Assembly: GCA_001717545.1 (NCBI GenBank)
Contig: CP017039.1
Location: forward strand, 1,674,001-1,738,000
Length of the DNA: 64,000 nucleotides
Origin: Anaerolineaceae bacterium oral taxon 439
GTDB taxonomy: Bacteria; Chloroflexota; Anaerolineae; Anaerolineales; Anaerolineaceae
Direction: 5' to 3'
In this document: positions 16,337-25,724 of the stretch, piece after piece
Position numbering within the stretch: position 1 is the stretch's first letter
Layout: each line of letters opens with the position of its first letter
The notes under the pieces: generated by a model
Told to the model about the DNA's origin: nothing
What the model saw: only the letters and a program-made list of their open reading frames with translations
The model's database searches: none
Position numbers and translations under genes: made by a program

Positions 16337-17177
16337 AGGCGCTGATTTCCCGAATCCATCCGCCAGCGACCTGATATCGAAAAACGATCATCGAGCCGAC
16401 AAATAAAGCCGTCAGCGCAGCCGCGCCGAGGACGCGATCCCAAACCGGAAGCGGCTCCCGCGCAAAACGGATTAAACGGTCCATCGCCGAAAGCAAAACG
16501 AAAAACAGCGCACCGGTCGCCGCCACCGGAACCAGCCCCAACGTCAGGCCAAACGCGCGCTGAATCGGGATCCAGCGCGGATCAGCGTTCACGAGCAGGT
16601 AAACGCCGGCAATCGACAGGCAAAGCGCAATCAGCAAATCACGCCATCTGATTCGCCGCCCCGCGCTGAAGCGTCCAGGCTCGGTAAATTCGCGGAGCAT
16701 GAGCGTCAAAATCCACCCGACCCAAACGCCCAGCCCGAACCCGGAAAGGCAGCGTATAATCGGGCGGTCCGGGTAAAGATCGGAAAGAAGCGCGCTGCGG
16801 TTCAGGTTCTTCATCCCGTCAAACGCGTAAAATCCAATCGCCGAAACCGCGCCGATCATCGGTACAGGCCCCAGGAGCGAACGGAACGAAACGGCGCGCC
16901 GGCGAAACAGAGAAAAACCTACGGCTATTCCGAGAAACAGCCCGCTGCAGCGATAGCAAAGCGGACAGGCGACGCCGCCAAACGACGGCGTTCGCGTCGG
17001 TAGCTGATGGCAGAACGCAAAGCCCAGCGTATTGAACCGCCCAAATACGCCGGGCTCACCAAACAGAAGCCAAACAAGCAACGCCGCGACGATAAATAAG
17101 ATTGCTCCTATGCGCAGCGCGCGCTGAAGCCCGCTCCCCCTCATCGATCGCTCACGCGCCGTCGTCAGGCGATTCAT
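16329..17177 (-). CDS. DUF2085 membrane protein
   Basis: 282 residues, about 7 membrane helices. The DUF2085 signature is present: FAFCHQLPTRTPSF, then CPLCYRCSGLFLGI, with the Cys and His residues that define the family. Function unknown; the Cys/His arrangement suggests metal binding. The first codon at 17177 overlaps the end of ybaK by 26 bp; an alternative ATG (MRGSG) at 17144 would just avoid the overlap. Its 3' end overlaps that of the convergent ATPase gene by 8 bp. A second DUF2085 protein is encoded at 52380-53036. Confidence 0.75.
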   Translation of the reverse strand: MNRLTTARERSMRGSGLQRALRIGAILFIVAALLVWLLFGEPGVFGRFNTLGFAFCHQLPTRTPSFGGVACPLCYRCSGLFLGIAVGFSLFRRRAVSFRSLLGPVPMIGAVSAIGFYAFDGMKNLNRSALLSDLYPDRPIIRCLSGFGLGVWVGWILTLMLREFTEPGRFSAGRRIRWRDLLIALCLSIAGVYLLVNADPRWIPIQRAFGLTLGLVPVAATGALFFVLLSAMDRLIRFAREPLPVWDRVLGAAALTALFVGSMIVFRYQVAGGWIREISAFR

Positions 17178-17661
17178 TCATGAGGGCCCCTTCCGCAGTT
17201 ACCCAACCGACGGCGGGTTGAATCAGGTCGATCAGGTCCCTTCCGCGAAGACGGACCGACAAGCCGCGCTCTCCGCCTGACAGGATCATCGCTGGCGCCT
17301 CTGCGGCGGAAGCGTCGACGACGAAGCTGAACCTCTTATGGAGAAGACCCAACGGCGATATGCCGCCCGACAGCATTCCGGTCAATTTTTCGGCTTCGGA
17401 CTGCGTTGTCATGAATAATTTTTTCTCTCCCAACAAGGCGGCGACTTTCTTCAAATCAACCGACGCAGGCTCCGGGATGACGACGACGATCGGCTTTCCC
17501 CGTTCCGCTCGCTTCAAGACGATCGATTTATAGACCATCCGAGGATCAACGCCAAGCCGTTCCGCCGATTCGACCGCAGATCGCTTGACCGGTTCGCTTT
17601 CTAAAACCTCGAACACAATCTTTCTCGACAGCAAAAAACGGATAATATTATTCGTCCTCAT
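17152..17661 (-). CDS. ybaK: Aminoacyl-tRNA deacylase, YbaK/EbsC family
   Basis: 169 residues, the usual size. These proteins remove Cys mischarged onto tRNA-Pro or related wrong amino acids in trans. Family features are the VYKSIVLKR strand with the conserved Lys near residue 46, VVVIPEPASVDLKKVAALLG, and the glycine-rich GGISPLGL loop near 110. AAGGA precedes the ATG. It lies 12 bp downstream of the PHP-like gene and overlaps the DUF2085 gene, so the three form a minus-strand operon. Confidence 0.88.
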   Translation of the reverse strand: MRTNNIIRFLLSRKIVFEVLESEPVKRSAVESAERLGVDPRMVYKSIVLKRAERGKPIVVVIPEPASVDLKKVAALLGEKKLFMTTQSEAEKLTGMLSGGISPLGLLHKRFSFVVDASAAEAPAMILSGGERGLSVRLRGRDLIDLIQPAVGWVTAEGALMNESPDDGA

Positions 17662-17673
17662 GGCGCTTCCTTC

Positions 17674-18798
17674 TCAATAAAAATAAATCGGATTCGTATA
17701 AATCCAGCCGCGAAGCTGGAACCGATAGGGGATATAGACTTCGACCCGATAATAACCCGGCCGATTCGCGATCAGCGGGATCGAACGGACATTCTCCCAT
17801 TCCCGAAGGATCTTTCCCTGATGGATCAATCGGCAGACGGATTTCTCAGTCGGAATTTCAATTTTAATCGTCGCGCCAGCGTCCAACGCAGCCCGGTCGC
17901 CTGGATAAACCGTCCCCATAGCCGTATCCGCTTTGAAAACGAAACCGTCCGTCGGGCGGAACCAGTCGATCGAAACGAACCCCCGCCCCAATTTCAACGA
18001 ACGGTAAATATTCGCCCGATCGCTTTCAAGATCGCCGCTGAGCGGTTCCGAAAGATAGAGATGGTTCTTCGCCGCCGCGAACAGGTGCGATTCGTCCAGA
18101 ATTTCCAAACGACGGCCCGCAGCCCATTGCGCAAAGTTAACGCAGGCTGATCCGCAATACGCGGCGACGCGCCGACCTGCGGTCAGGAACTCATCCCATT
18201 TCTGAAGCGCCGCCAGCGACGCATGCGTCAACCTGTCTACGCCGGTTGACCGGATGAAGAAGTCGGATAATCCGAATCGTCTCCGCTGCCCGGCTGTTTT
18301 ATATTCGCTTTGCAGGTTTAAAATCTCGATCCCGGTAAAGTTTTGAATCTCCCAGTTTACCCATGGCGAATTCAGCGGCGAACGGGCGGAATCCGCCCGT
18401 CCTGAAATCAGGCCTTCCCGATTCGCCGTCAGAACTTCCCGTTCCGTAAGGCCGTCGAACGGATGTGCGATAATCGTCAGCCCTTCCCACTGGCTGCAAA
18501 AGTTAATCAGCTGCTGCGGCGTATCCGCCTGATTCGCCATTTCCCGTCCCCCGTTCAGGATCAGCATATGCCCCGTGTCGTTCGGGAACGACCGGAACAC
18601 TTCTTCGCCGGTCAACAGGAGCAGCCTGCGTTCGTCGCGGTAATAATACTGTTCCTTTCCAGAAACGTAAACGTTCGCGTCAGTAACGATCAGGACGTCG
18701 ATCCCGGCGGTCAGGCCTGCCTGCGCGAGCGAATGATACTTTTGCTCGCCGCGGGAGAATGACGAATGATTATGTAAATTAACCGTGATTTCCTGCAT
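17674..18798 (-). CDS. PHP-domain-like protein with degenerate metal site
   Basis: About 374 residues from the ATG at 18796-18798, preceded by GGAGACGG. Earlier in-frame codons lie inside the divergent secG gene and are rejected. The N-terminal PHP pattern is clear (NLHNHSSFSRGEQKYHSLAQ, IDVLIVTDAN, IIAHPFDGL), but metal-binding positions are changed: the usual TDH(N/D) is TDAN, and the usual GSDAH is GSACVN. The C-terminal ~110 residues look like a beta sandwich (TIKIEIPTEKSVCRLIHQGK, PGYYRVEVYIPY). Members of this superfamily are phosphoesterases; loss of ligands suggests altered or lost catalysis. Divergent from secG. Confidence 0.72.
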   Translation of the reverse strand: MQEITVNLHNHSSFSRGEQKYHSLAQAGLTAGIDVLIVTDANVYVSGKEQYYYRDERRLLLLTGEEVFRSFPNDTGHMLILNGGREMANQADTPQQLINFCSQWEGLTIIAHPFDGLTEREVLTANREGLISGRADSARSPLNSPWVNWEIQNFTGIEILNLQSEYKTAGQRRRFGLSDFFIRSTGVDRLTHASLAALQKWDEFLTAGRRVAAYCGSACVNFAQWAAGRRLEILDESHLFAAAKNHLYLSEPLSGDLESDRANIYRSLKLGRGFVSIDWFRPTDGFVFKADTAMGTVYPGDRAALDAGATIKIEIPTEKSVCRLIHQGKILREWENVRSIPLIANRPGYYRVEVYIPYRFQLRGWIYTNPIYFY

Positions 18799-18828
18799 AT
18801 ATCCGTCTCCGCTTTTCAAGATTTCATG

Positions 18829-18834
18829 TATAAT
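18829..18834 (+). promoter_or_regulatory. -10 box for secG
   Basis: TATAAT preceded directly by TG, 31 bp before the secG start; no good -35. Confidence 0.45.
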
Positions 18835-18865
18835 AGCCATGTTAACAAAACATGGAGGATTTTTA

Positions 18866-19090
18866 ATGGAGACTTTTTTTGATATCGCCCTGATTATAAC
18901 GTCGATCGCTACGATTGCCTGCGTCGTATTACAGAACCGGGGCCTTGGATTGGGAAGCCTGGGCGGAAACGAACCGGGCGCGTCCGTTTTTAACGCTCGC
19001 CGCGGGATCGAAAAAATCCTGTTCAACATGACGATCGGCTTCTCGGGCTTACTGCTGGTTTTAGTCCTCCTGCGCGTCATTATTTTCTAA
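18866..19090 (+). CDS. secG: Preprotein translocase subunit SecG
   Basis: 74 residues, typical for this small SecYEG subunit of the inner membrane. Two membrane helices (FFDIALIITSIATIACVVLQ and the final GFSGLLLVLVLLRVIIF) flank a glycine-rich cytoplasmic loop (NRGLGLGSLGG). The ATG at 18866 is chosen because TGGAGG lies 7 bp before it; an in-frame codon at 18839 lacks such a site. Confidence 0.92.
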   Translation: METFFDIALIITSIATIACVVLQNRGLGLGSLGGNEPGASVFNARRGIEKILFNMTIGFSGLLLVLVLLRVIIF

Positions 19091-19409
19091 AGCCCGGTTG
19101 GTTCCCGCGCCAGATTAAACCATTCGGCGGCGCTCTTCCGGAAACGGCTTTCATCGAGCCATGCAGTATGTAAGGAATATGAAAAGGCGGATTCATTCCT
19201 GACGGAATCCTTTCAAAACAGGCTATAGTCTGGCTTTTGGGACCGGTTCAGAAACGGAACGCTTTTTTTTCGCCAGTTCATGGGAAAATATACGATGGCC
19301 GTCATGGTTTCTGAAACAAAATCCATTATTTCTTCAGTTTTTCACAAATTCCGACTATACTTTTCCTATAAATAAAGGGAAATACATAATGGGTTAGGGA
19401 AGCAAGGCC
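19091..19409. other. Intergenic region before the LacI-type regulator
   Basis: 319 bp without a gene. GGATTC (19189-19194) and GAATCC (19205-19210) form a short hairpin that might end secG transcription. GTTTCTGAAAC (19307-19317) is an 11-bp palindrome. TATACT (19356-19361) with TTCAGT (19333-19338, 17-bp spacer) is the best promoter candidate for the regulator gene. The palindrome lies just upstream of it and could be an autoregulatory operator. Confidence 0.35.
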
Positions 19410-20444
19410 ATGAATATCAAGATCACGCTGAAAAAAATCGCGCAGGAAGCCGGCGTTTCGCAGGCGACCGTATCCAGGATCGTTAACCAAAATACGAACG
19501 TCAGTCCGGAGCTTACCGAAAAAGTCGAGGCCGCTGCGCGGAAGCTCGGCGTAGAGCTCCCCAGAGAACATAATAATATCAGCCAGACGCACGAACGCTG
19601 CCACGTCGTCGGGATCCTTTTGTCCGATCTTTCGAACCCGTATTTTCAGGAAATTCTGAAAGGAGTTGTCGACGAGGCAAAGCTCCTGGATTACGGCGTT
19701 CAGGTTTTCGAAACGTACGAAGACCCAAGATCCGAAGAAGAATCCTTTCAGCATATCGGCCGTTTCAACCTGGACGGAGTGATCATGTGTGCGTCGCGAT
19801 TATCGCGCTACCGGCTCCTGAATTTTTATCAGAAAACGCAGCTGCCGATGGTCCTCGTAAACCGCTATATCAAGAATTCCAATATCTGTTCTATTCTGAT
19901 TGACTATGAAAAAGCCATGATTCAGGCGACAGCGCACCTGATCGCGCTGGGGCATAAGCGGATCGGCTTTTTAGCCGGTCCGGCCAGCAGCGAATCAGCG
20001 AAGGTTCGGATGAACGGGATCCGGATCGCGATGGAACGCGATGGACTCGAACTGGACGAGGAGTACTGCCCGCGCTGCTTCCCGACGATCGAAGGCGGAT
20101 TTCAGGCGATGACCTCGCTTCTCAGTATCACGAAGAACCGCCAGCCGACCGCGATCCTGGCGTACAACGACCTGATCGCGATTGGCGCGCTGCGCGCCGT
20201 CCGCTCCCGGGGGCTGCGGATTCCGGAAGATATCTCGCTGATCGGGATCGATAATATTGAAATGGCGTCGCATTCCAACCCACCGTTAACGACGATTTCC
20301 CCGCCCAAGAAACAGATGGGATCGCTGGCAATGCGGACGATTTACCGAATGAACACCGGCGACTATGAGCACAGCGAAGGATATATCGAACTGGACGCCC
20401 CGCTGACGCTGCGCTCGTCGACGACGGTCTGCGCCGAGAGATAA
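19410..20444 (+). CDS. LacI/GalR-family transcriptional regulator
   Basis: 344 residues. The N-terminal helix-turn-helix (ITLKKIAQEAGVSQATVSRI, then VNQNTNVSPE) and hinge are standard, followed by a periplasmic-binding-protein-like sensor domain (VVGILLSDLSNPYFQEILKG near residue 66; AILAYNDLIAIGALRA; LIGIDNIEMASHSNPPLTTI). It should bind a sugar or nucleoside ligand. It converges with a lone sugar-type permease gene 39 bp away, which is a plausible regulatory target. Confidence 0.93.
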   Translation: MNIKITLKKIAQEAGVSQATVSRIVNQNTNVSPELTEKVEAAARKLGVELPREHNNISQTHERCHVVGILLSDLSNPYFQEILKGVVDEAKLLDYGVQVFETYEDPRSEEESFQHIGRFNLDGVIMCASRLSRYRLLNFYQKTQLPMVLVNRYIKNSNICSILIDYEKAMIQATAHLIALGHKRIGFLAGPASSESAKVRMNGIRIAMERDGLELDEEYCPRCFPTIEGGFQAMTSLLSITKNRQPTAILAYNDLIAIGALRAVRSRGLRIPEDISLIGIDNIEMASHSNPPLTTISPPKKQMGSLAMRTIYRMNTGDYEHSEGYIELDAPLTLRSSTTVCAER

Positions 20445-20483
20445 CGAAAACGGCGCAGCCGAAAGACGTCCGCTCAACGCCGG

Positions 20484-21503
20484 CTAATTCAAAGGCGCGG
20501 CGCGGCCGCTTTTCCGTCGATAGCGATAAAACTCGATCGCGACGCCGACGAGAATGACGACGCCTTTAATAACGAATCGCCAATAGCTATTAATCGTCAG
20601 GATCATCAGCGCGCTCGCCAGGACCGTAATCAGTACGCAGCCAAAAAACGTCCCGCTGAGCCGCCCTGAACCGCCGCGAATCGACGTCCCGCCGATAACA
20701 ATCGCCGCCAACGCGTCAATTTCATAGTCATACCCGGAGGTCGGAACGACAGAGCTCAACCGCGACGCCGCGATCACTCCGGCCATTCCAGCGCTGAAAC
20801 CAGAAAGAAGGTAGGCGATCCGCCGCACCTTTGAGACGTTGATGCCAGAGAAATCGGCGGCCTGCGGATTCTCGCCGATCGCGTAAATATGCTTTCCAAA
20901 CGTCGTTTTATTCAGCAGTATCCAGGCCGGAACGTATATCAGCAGCGCGGCGAAGAAACAGACGGGAATTCCGAAAAGCGTCGCCTTCCCGAGCCAATCC
21001 CAGCCGTCGACACTGACGCGTACCGACGCGCCGTTGGAGAGCAGGAAAGCCGCGCCGCGAAAGATACTGAACGTCGCGATCGTGACGATAAACGGCGGAA
21101 TCGTCATCCAGCTGATCAACGCGCCGTTCAGCGCCCCGATCGCGATCCCGGCCGCCAGACCTGAAAGAATCCCCAACCCGAGCGGGAGCCCGCGCGTTCC
21201 GACCGCTACCGCCGCGGCCATTGCGGCGAAGCTCAGCGTCGACCCGACCGAAATATCGATCCCGCCGGACAGGATGACGAACGTCAATCCGCAGCTGACC
21301 AGTAAGTACACCGACAGCTGCCGCAGCACGAAAACGAGGTTGCTGGGGCGGAAGAAAACGTTTCGCAGGCTATCCGACGCAAAGATCATCAGCAGCAACA
21401 CGATAATCGTCAGGATCGACCCGAAATTTCTTTTCAGGAAAAATCGGGCGTAGCGAATCGGATCCCTCAAATCCGGATCGGTTCTTTCTGAAAGCTGGTT
21501 CAT
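20484..21503 (-). CDS. RbsC-type ABC sugar transporter permease
   Basis: 339 residues with 8-10 membrane helices, of the ribose/xylose/galactose permease family (CUT2). Family signatures are LTFVILSGGIDISVGSTLSF near residue 80, GALNGALISWMTIPPFIVTI, and AAIVIGGTSIRGGSGRLSGT near 245. Unusually, the matching ATPase (RbsA) and binding protein (RbsB) genes are absent; instead the ATG overlaps the stop of icd (ATGA, 21500-21503), so it is translated as the last gene of the hydratase-icd operon. Confidence 0.88.
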   Translation of the reverse strand: MNQLSERTDPDLRDPIRYARFFLKRNFGSILTIIVLLLMIFASDSLRNVFFRPSNLVFVLRQLSVYLLVSCGLTFVILSGGIDISVGSTLSFAAMAAAVAVGTRGLPLGLGILSGLAAGIAIGALNGALISWMTIPPFIVTIATFSIFRGAAFLLSNGASVRVSVDGWDWLGKATLFGIPVCFFAALLIYVPAWILLNKTTFGKHIYAIGENPQAADFSGINVSKVRRIAYLLSGFSAGMAGVIAASRLSSVVPTSGYDYEIDALAAIVIGGTSIRGGSGRLSGTFFGCVLITVLASALMILTINSYWRFVIKGVVILVGVAIEFYRYRRKSGRAAPLN

Positions 21504-22735
21504 GACAACCTTCCGCGTTTTTCCATCAAACGGTTCAGGACTTCGGATAAAAACGCCCTCGTCGAAACGGCTCGCGGGCGCGTCCCTGTTTCATACAAGT
21601 TTACCAAATCCTTCGTACAAACGCCTTCGGAAAACGCCGCCAGAACGGCGCTTTCCAGACGATCGGCGAATTCCGCCAACTCCGCCGCCCCGTCGAGCTC
21701 CCCGCGCTTTCGCAGCGCGCCGCTCCAGGCAAAGATCGTTGCGGCTGGATTCGTCGACGTTTCTTCCCCGTTCCGGAAGCGATAATAGTGCTGCGTGACA
21801 GTCCCATGCGCAGCCTCGTATTCATAGCAGCCGTCAGGACTGACCAATACGCTCGTCATCATCGCCAGCGAACCGAACGCGGTCGCGACCATGTCGCTCA
21901 TGACGTCGCCGTCATAGTTCTTGCACGCCCAGACGAAACCGCCTTTCGAGCGCATAACGCGGGCGACCGCGTCGTCGATCAGCGTATAAAAATACGAAAG
22001 CCCGGCCGCCTCGAAGGCGGACCGGTACTCGCTCTCGTAAACGGACTGAAAAATTCGCCGGAACGTCCCGTCGTACGTCTTCGAGATCGTATCTTTCGTC
22101 GAAAACCAGAGATCCTGACCAACCGACAGCGCGTATGAAAAGCAGGCGCGGGCGAACGATTCGATCGAATCGTCTTTATTAAACGTCCCCTGAAGGACGC
22201 CGGGGGACTCGAATTCATAAATCGTTTCCGCGCTGCGCCGGCCGTCCGCGTCCGTAACGACGAGCTCCGCCCTCGATCCGGCGGGGACGCGCAGCTCCGT
22301 ACCTTTATAAACGTCTCCGTACGCATGGCGCGCGATCGTAATCGGAAGCTCCCAGTTCCGGACAGCCGGTTTAATCGGCGGAATGACGATCGGCGTCCGG
22401 AAAACCGTCCCGTCTAAAATCGCGCGGATCGTTCCGTTCGGACTTTTCCAAAGCTGTTTCAGGCCATATTCCTCCTGCCGCTGACGATTCGGGGTAATCG
22501 TTGCGCATTTGACCCCCACGCCCAGCCTTCGGATCGCCGCGCCGGCTTCCTGCGTGACCCGATCGTCGGTCGCGTCGCGGTTCTCCAGCCCCAGATCATA
22601 GTACGCTGTCTTCAGTTCAACGAACGGCTCGATCAGCGTCTCCCTGATCCAACGCCACAGAACCCGCGTCATCTCGTCCCCGTCCAACTCAACAATCGGG
22701 GTCTTCATTTCAATTTTCGTCATTTTCTTGCTCAT
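21500..22735 (-). CDS. icd: Isocitrate dehydrogenase (NADP), type II
   Basis: 411 residues. It oxidises isocitrate to 2-oxoglutarate and CO2 with NADP. The sequence is the eukaryote-like homodimeric type II: IVELDGDEMTRVLW at the start, CATITPN, substrate loop SPNGTIR, RHAYGDVYKGTE, the metal-binding CKNYDGDVMSDMVA, and the NADP region EAAHGTVTQHYYR. It sits between the aconitase-like hydratase (ATGA overlap at 22732-22735) and the sugar-type permease. Together with the hydratase it would feed 2-oxoglutarate for glutamate synthesis. Confidence 0.95.
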   Translation of the reverse strand: MSKKMTKIEMKTPIVELDGDEMTRVLWRWIRETLIEPFVELKTAYYDLGLENRDATDDRVTQEAGAAIRRLGVGVKCATITPNRQRQEEYGLKQLWKSPNGTIRAILDGTVFRTPIVIPPIKPAVRNWELPITIARHAYGDVYKGTELRVPAGSRAELVVTDADGRRSAETIYEFESPGVLQGTFNKDDSIESFARACFSYALSVGQDLWFSTKDTISKTYDGTFRRIFQSVYESEYRSAFEAAGLSYFYTLIDDAVARVMRSKGGFVWACKNYDGDVMSDMVATAFGSLAMMTSVLVSPDGCYEYEAAHGTVTQHYYRFRNGEETSTNPAATIFAWSGALRKRGELDGAAELAEFADRLESAVLAAFSEGVCTKDLVNLYETGTRPRAVSTRAFLSEVLNRLMEKRGRLS

Positions 22736-25023
22736 TTTCGGTCCGTCCTCTGCGTCGCGATGCGCTTTGCGTAGAAATTCATCAGGCTCCCGGAAAGCAG
22801 GATCTCTTTTTCTTCGACAGTCAGCTCGCCGATCCGCAGTTCAATATCATCGAAACCGTCCGCGCGGTATACCCGCGCCGGAAACGTTCGTTCGCCCTTC
22901 TCAAGCTTTTCGCGGATAGATTCTACCCAGACGATATCTCCGGTCGCATAATCAAACGAAGCGGACGATATCAAAAAAGGAACCAATCCCCAATTAATAC
23001 AATTGCTCCGATAGCGTTTCGTCGCGTATTCGATCGCCAGGTTCGCGTTTCCGCCTAAAACCCGCTGGCAGGAGGCAGCCTGTTCCCGGGCAGAACCATC
23101 GCCGGGCTTCCTCGCGAAAATCGCAGAACCAATCGACGTTTTTTCCCAATCGATCGCCGCCGCCTTCAACCGCTTTAATTCCGCCTGGAGCCTGAGAGAA
23201 TCGATATCGCCCGTTCGCCGGAGCGCTTCCAGCTCCGCGATCCGTTTCGCGTCGCCGACGTACGAAGGGACGCGCCGCGACAGCGTAAATTCGGCCAATT
23301 TCAGCGGATTTGACCGGTACGAGGACGTTTCTCCCGAAGGGATCAGTTCGTCGGTCGTCGTGACCGCGTCCTGAATGACCGCCGCAAGGATCATGATCAT
23401 CCCCTCCACCATCGGGTACGCCTTCGGCCAGGGCGTAATATTCGGCCCCATCCGCAGCGATTCAGCGCTAAGCGGATTCCCAACGCCACGATACACGCGC
23501 TTCCGATAGATCTCGCCTTCGAACTGATACGGAAGCGCTTTCTCCTCGTAGTCGATATCCGCCGCCGAAGTCAGCGCGCCGCCGCGCGCCGAGGTCGCCG
23601 CGATCGACCGCGCGTCCATGAGCGCCACGCCGGTCGCCTGCCCTTGGTCCGGCTTGGAACCGTCCCGGTTCGGGAAGTTCCGCGTCGTATGGCGGATACT
23701 GAGCGAATGGTTCGCGCCGATATCGCCCGCCCCGAAACAGGGGCCGCAAAAAGCGGACTTCGTCACAACACCCGCCGCCTGAAGCCGATAGACGACCTGA
23801 TTCTTCGCTAACGCCGCGTACACGGGCAAGCTCGACGGGTAAACGCTGAGCTCGAAAAAGCCGTCGCCTATCGACCCGGTCTCCATAATATCGGCGGCAG
23901 CGCATATATTTTCGTACATCCCCCCGGCGCAGCCCGCAATCTCGCCCTGATCGATCCGGATTTTTCCGTCGATGACCTTATCCGTCAGCTTTAATCCGCG
24001 CTCCGCGCCATAAAGCGCCTCGGATTCGATTTCAACTGCGCGGAGATGGTCCCCCGGATTTTCAAGCAGTTCACGGATCGGAAGCGCGTTGCTCGGGTGG
24101 AACGGAAGCGCGATCATCGGCTCAATCTCCGAAAGCTCGATTTCAACCAGCCGGTCATAAAAGCTGCGCGCTCCCGGTCGAAGCGGACGATACGCGTCCG
24201 GACGACCATGAAGCGCGAAATAATCGCGGACGCTGCCGTCCGTCGCCCAGACCGACGACAGGCAGGTCGTTTCCGTTGTCATCACGTCGATCCCATTCCT
24301 GAAATCGATCGAGAGCGAAGAAATTCCCGGTCCGGCGAACTCGAGAACGCGGTTCTTGACGAACCCCTGCGGAAAAACCGCCTGGATCAGCGCCAACGCG
24401 ACGTCCTGAGGCCCGACGCCATGCCGCGGCGCGCCCGTCAGATAAACGAGAACGACTTCCGGATCGTCGATATCATACGTGTTCGCCAGCAGCTGCTTGA
24501 CCAATTCGGGACCGCCCTCGCCAATCGCCATCGTTCCAAGCGCGCCATAGCGCGTATGACTATCCGATCCAAGGATCATCCGGCCGCATCCGCTCATCAT
24601 CTCCCGTTCGAACTGGTGAATAACCGCCAGATTCGGCGGAACGTATACGCCGCCGAATCTGCGCGCGGCCGACAGTCCGAAAGCATGATCGTCAGCGTTG
24701 ATCGTCCCGCCAACGGCGCAAAGACTGTTATGGCAGTTGGTCAGAACGTACGGGATCGGGAACCGGTCCAATCCGCTGGCGATTGCGGATTGAATTATCC
24801 CGACATACGTAATATCATGCGAAGTAATCGAATCGAACCGGATCCGGAGTTTTCCGGGAATCTCTGACGAGTCGTGCGCGCGGAGAATCTGATAGGCGAT
24901 CGTATGGTTACGGAGCGCTTTCAGCGATTCGATCCCCAGCCCGGTCTCGGCCTGAACGTCGGGCAGGGTTCTAACACGTTGACCGTCGGTAAGAATAACG
25001 GGGGCGGATGTCAATCTGATCAT
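22732..25023 (-). CDS. Aconitase-family hydratase (YbhJ-like), probable aconitate hydratase
   Basis: 763 residues. Aconitase-superfamily features: ITSHDITYVGIIQSA, SDSHTRYGALGTM near residue 155, an iron-sulfur CxxC (AFCGPCFGAGDIG near 425), and a C-terminal swivel domain with GGNANLAIEYATKRYRSNCINWG. The layout and length match the E. coli YbhJ-type hydratases rather than AcnA or AcnB. Coupling by ATGA to icd strongly suggests that it converts citrate to isocitrate for the next enzyme. No citrate synthase gene is nearby. It starts 33 bp after bcp. Confidence 0.85.
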   Translation of the reverse strand: MIRLTSAPVILTDGQRVRTLPDVQAETGLGIESLKALRNHTIAYQILRAHDSSEIPGKLRIRFDSITSHDITYVGIIQSAIASGLDRFPIPYVLTNCHNSLCAVGGTINADDHAFGLSAARRFGGVYVPPNLAVIHQFEREMMSGCGRMILGSDSHTRYGALGTMAIGEGGPELVKQLLANTYDIDDPEVVLVYLTGAPRHGVGPQDVALALIQAVFPQGFVKNRVLEFAGPGISSLSIDFRNGIDVMTTETTCLSSVWATDGSVRDYFALHGRPDAYRPLRPGARSFYDRLVEIELSEIEPMIALPFHPSNALPIRELLENPGDHLRAVEIESEALYGAERGLKLTDKVIDGKIRIDQGEIAGCAGGMYENICAAADIMETGSIGDGFFELSVYPSSLPVYAALAKNQVVYRLQAAGVVTKSAFCGPCFGAGDIGANHSLSIRHTTRNFPNRDGSKPDQGQATGVALMDARSIAATSARGGALTSAADIDYEEKALPYQFEGEIYRKRVYRGVGNPLSAESLRMGPNITPWPKAYPMVEGMIMILAAVIQDAVTTTDELIPSGETSSYRSNPLKLAEFTLSRRVPSYVGDAKRIAELEALRRTGDIDSLRLQAELKRLKAAAIDWEKTSIGSAIFARKPGDGSAREQAASCQRVLGGNANLAIEYATKRYRSNCINWGLVPFLISSASFDYATGDIVWVESIREKLEKGERTFPARVYRADGFDDIELRIGELTVEEKEILLSGSLMNFYAKRIATQRTDRK

Positions 25024-25055
25024 AATGGCGCTTGTCCTGTGGAAATGGCCGGAGC

Positions 25056-25523
25056 CTATCCAGCCTTAGATAAGAAATCGACGATCTGCTGCGCGTTGGT
25101 ATCCGGCTTCGCGCGTGGAAAGATCCTGGCAACGACGCCGTCCGGATCGATCACGAACGTAGAACGAACGACTCCCATCGTCGTTTTTCCAAAATTCGTT
25201 TTCTCCCGCCAGACGCCGTACGCTTCGATCGCCGTCCGCTCCGGATCAGCGCATAAAATAAACGGCAGCGCGTATTTCTCCGCGAATCTGGCGTGCGATT
25301 CGACGCTGTCCTTGCTGATACCGATGACAACCGCGTTCAGCGACCGCAGCGCCGCGAACGAATCGCGGAACGCGCAGGCCTGCCGCGTGCATCCGGGCGT
25401 ATCGTCCTTCGGATAAAAATACACGACCACGGTCTGACCCCGAAAATCTGTTAACCGCCGAACGATCCCGTCCTTATCCGCCAGCGCAAAATCCGGCGCG
25501 GTCATTCCAACCTCAAGCTTCAT
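25056..25523 (-). CDS. bcp: Thioredoxin-dependent peroxiredoxin, Bcp/PrxQ type
   Basis: 155 residues, typical for PrxQ. It reduces hydrogen and organic peroxides. The active site is in FYPKDDTPGCTRQACAFRD: the peroxidatic Cys is in PGCT, and the second Cys five residues later (QAC) is the resolving Cys of the alpha2 subtype. GGAGGG precedes the ATG. A TATGATTATAA-like -10 region upstream includes one half of a PerR-type box. It is first in a minus-strand run with the hydratase and icd; protection of the iron-sulfur hydratase would make sense, as an inference. Confidence 0.93.
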   Translation of the reverse strand: MKLEVGMTAPDFALADKDGIVRRLTDFRGQTVVVYFYPKDDTPGCTRQACAFRDSFAALRSLNAVVIGISKDSVESHARFAEKYALPFILCADPERTAIEAYGVWREKTNFGKTTMGVVRSTFVIDPDGVVARIFPRAKPDTNAQQIVDFLSKAG

Positions 25524-25724
25524 CGTTTTTCCCTCCAGTTCAGAACCCTTATAATCATATCATCGCGGAGAACAAATCTGCGAATCAGCATACAGATCAT
25601 AACGAATCCAGTCCCAGCGGGGCCGTCTTTCGGCTGGAGCACAGCCAGACAAAACTGCTATCCGGTCATAATTTATCGAAGCTGCGGAAATTATCGGGTA
25701 GAATAAAATCTGCGCTTTGCGCTA

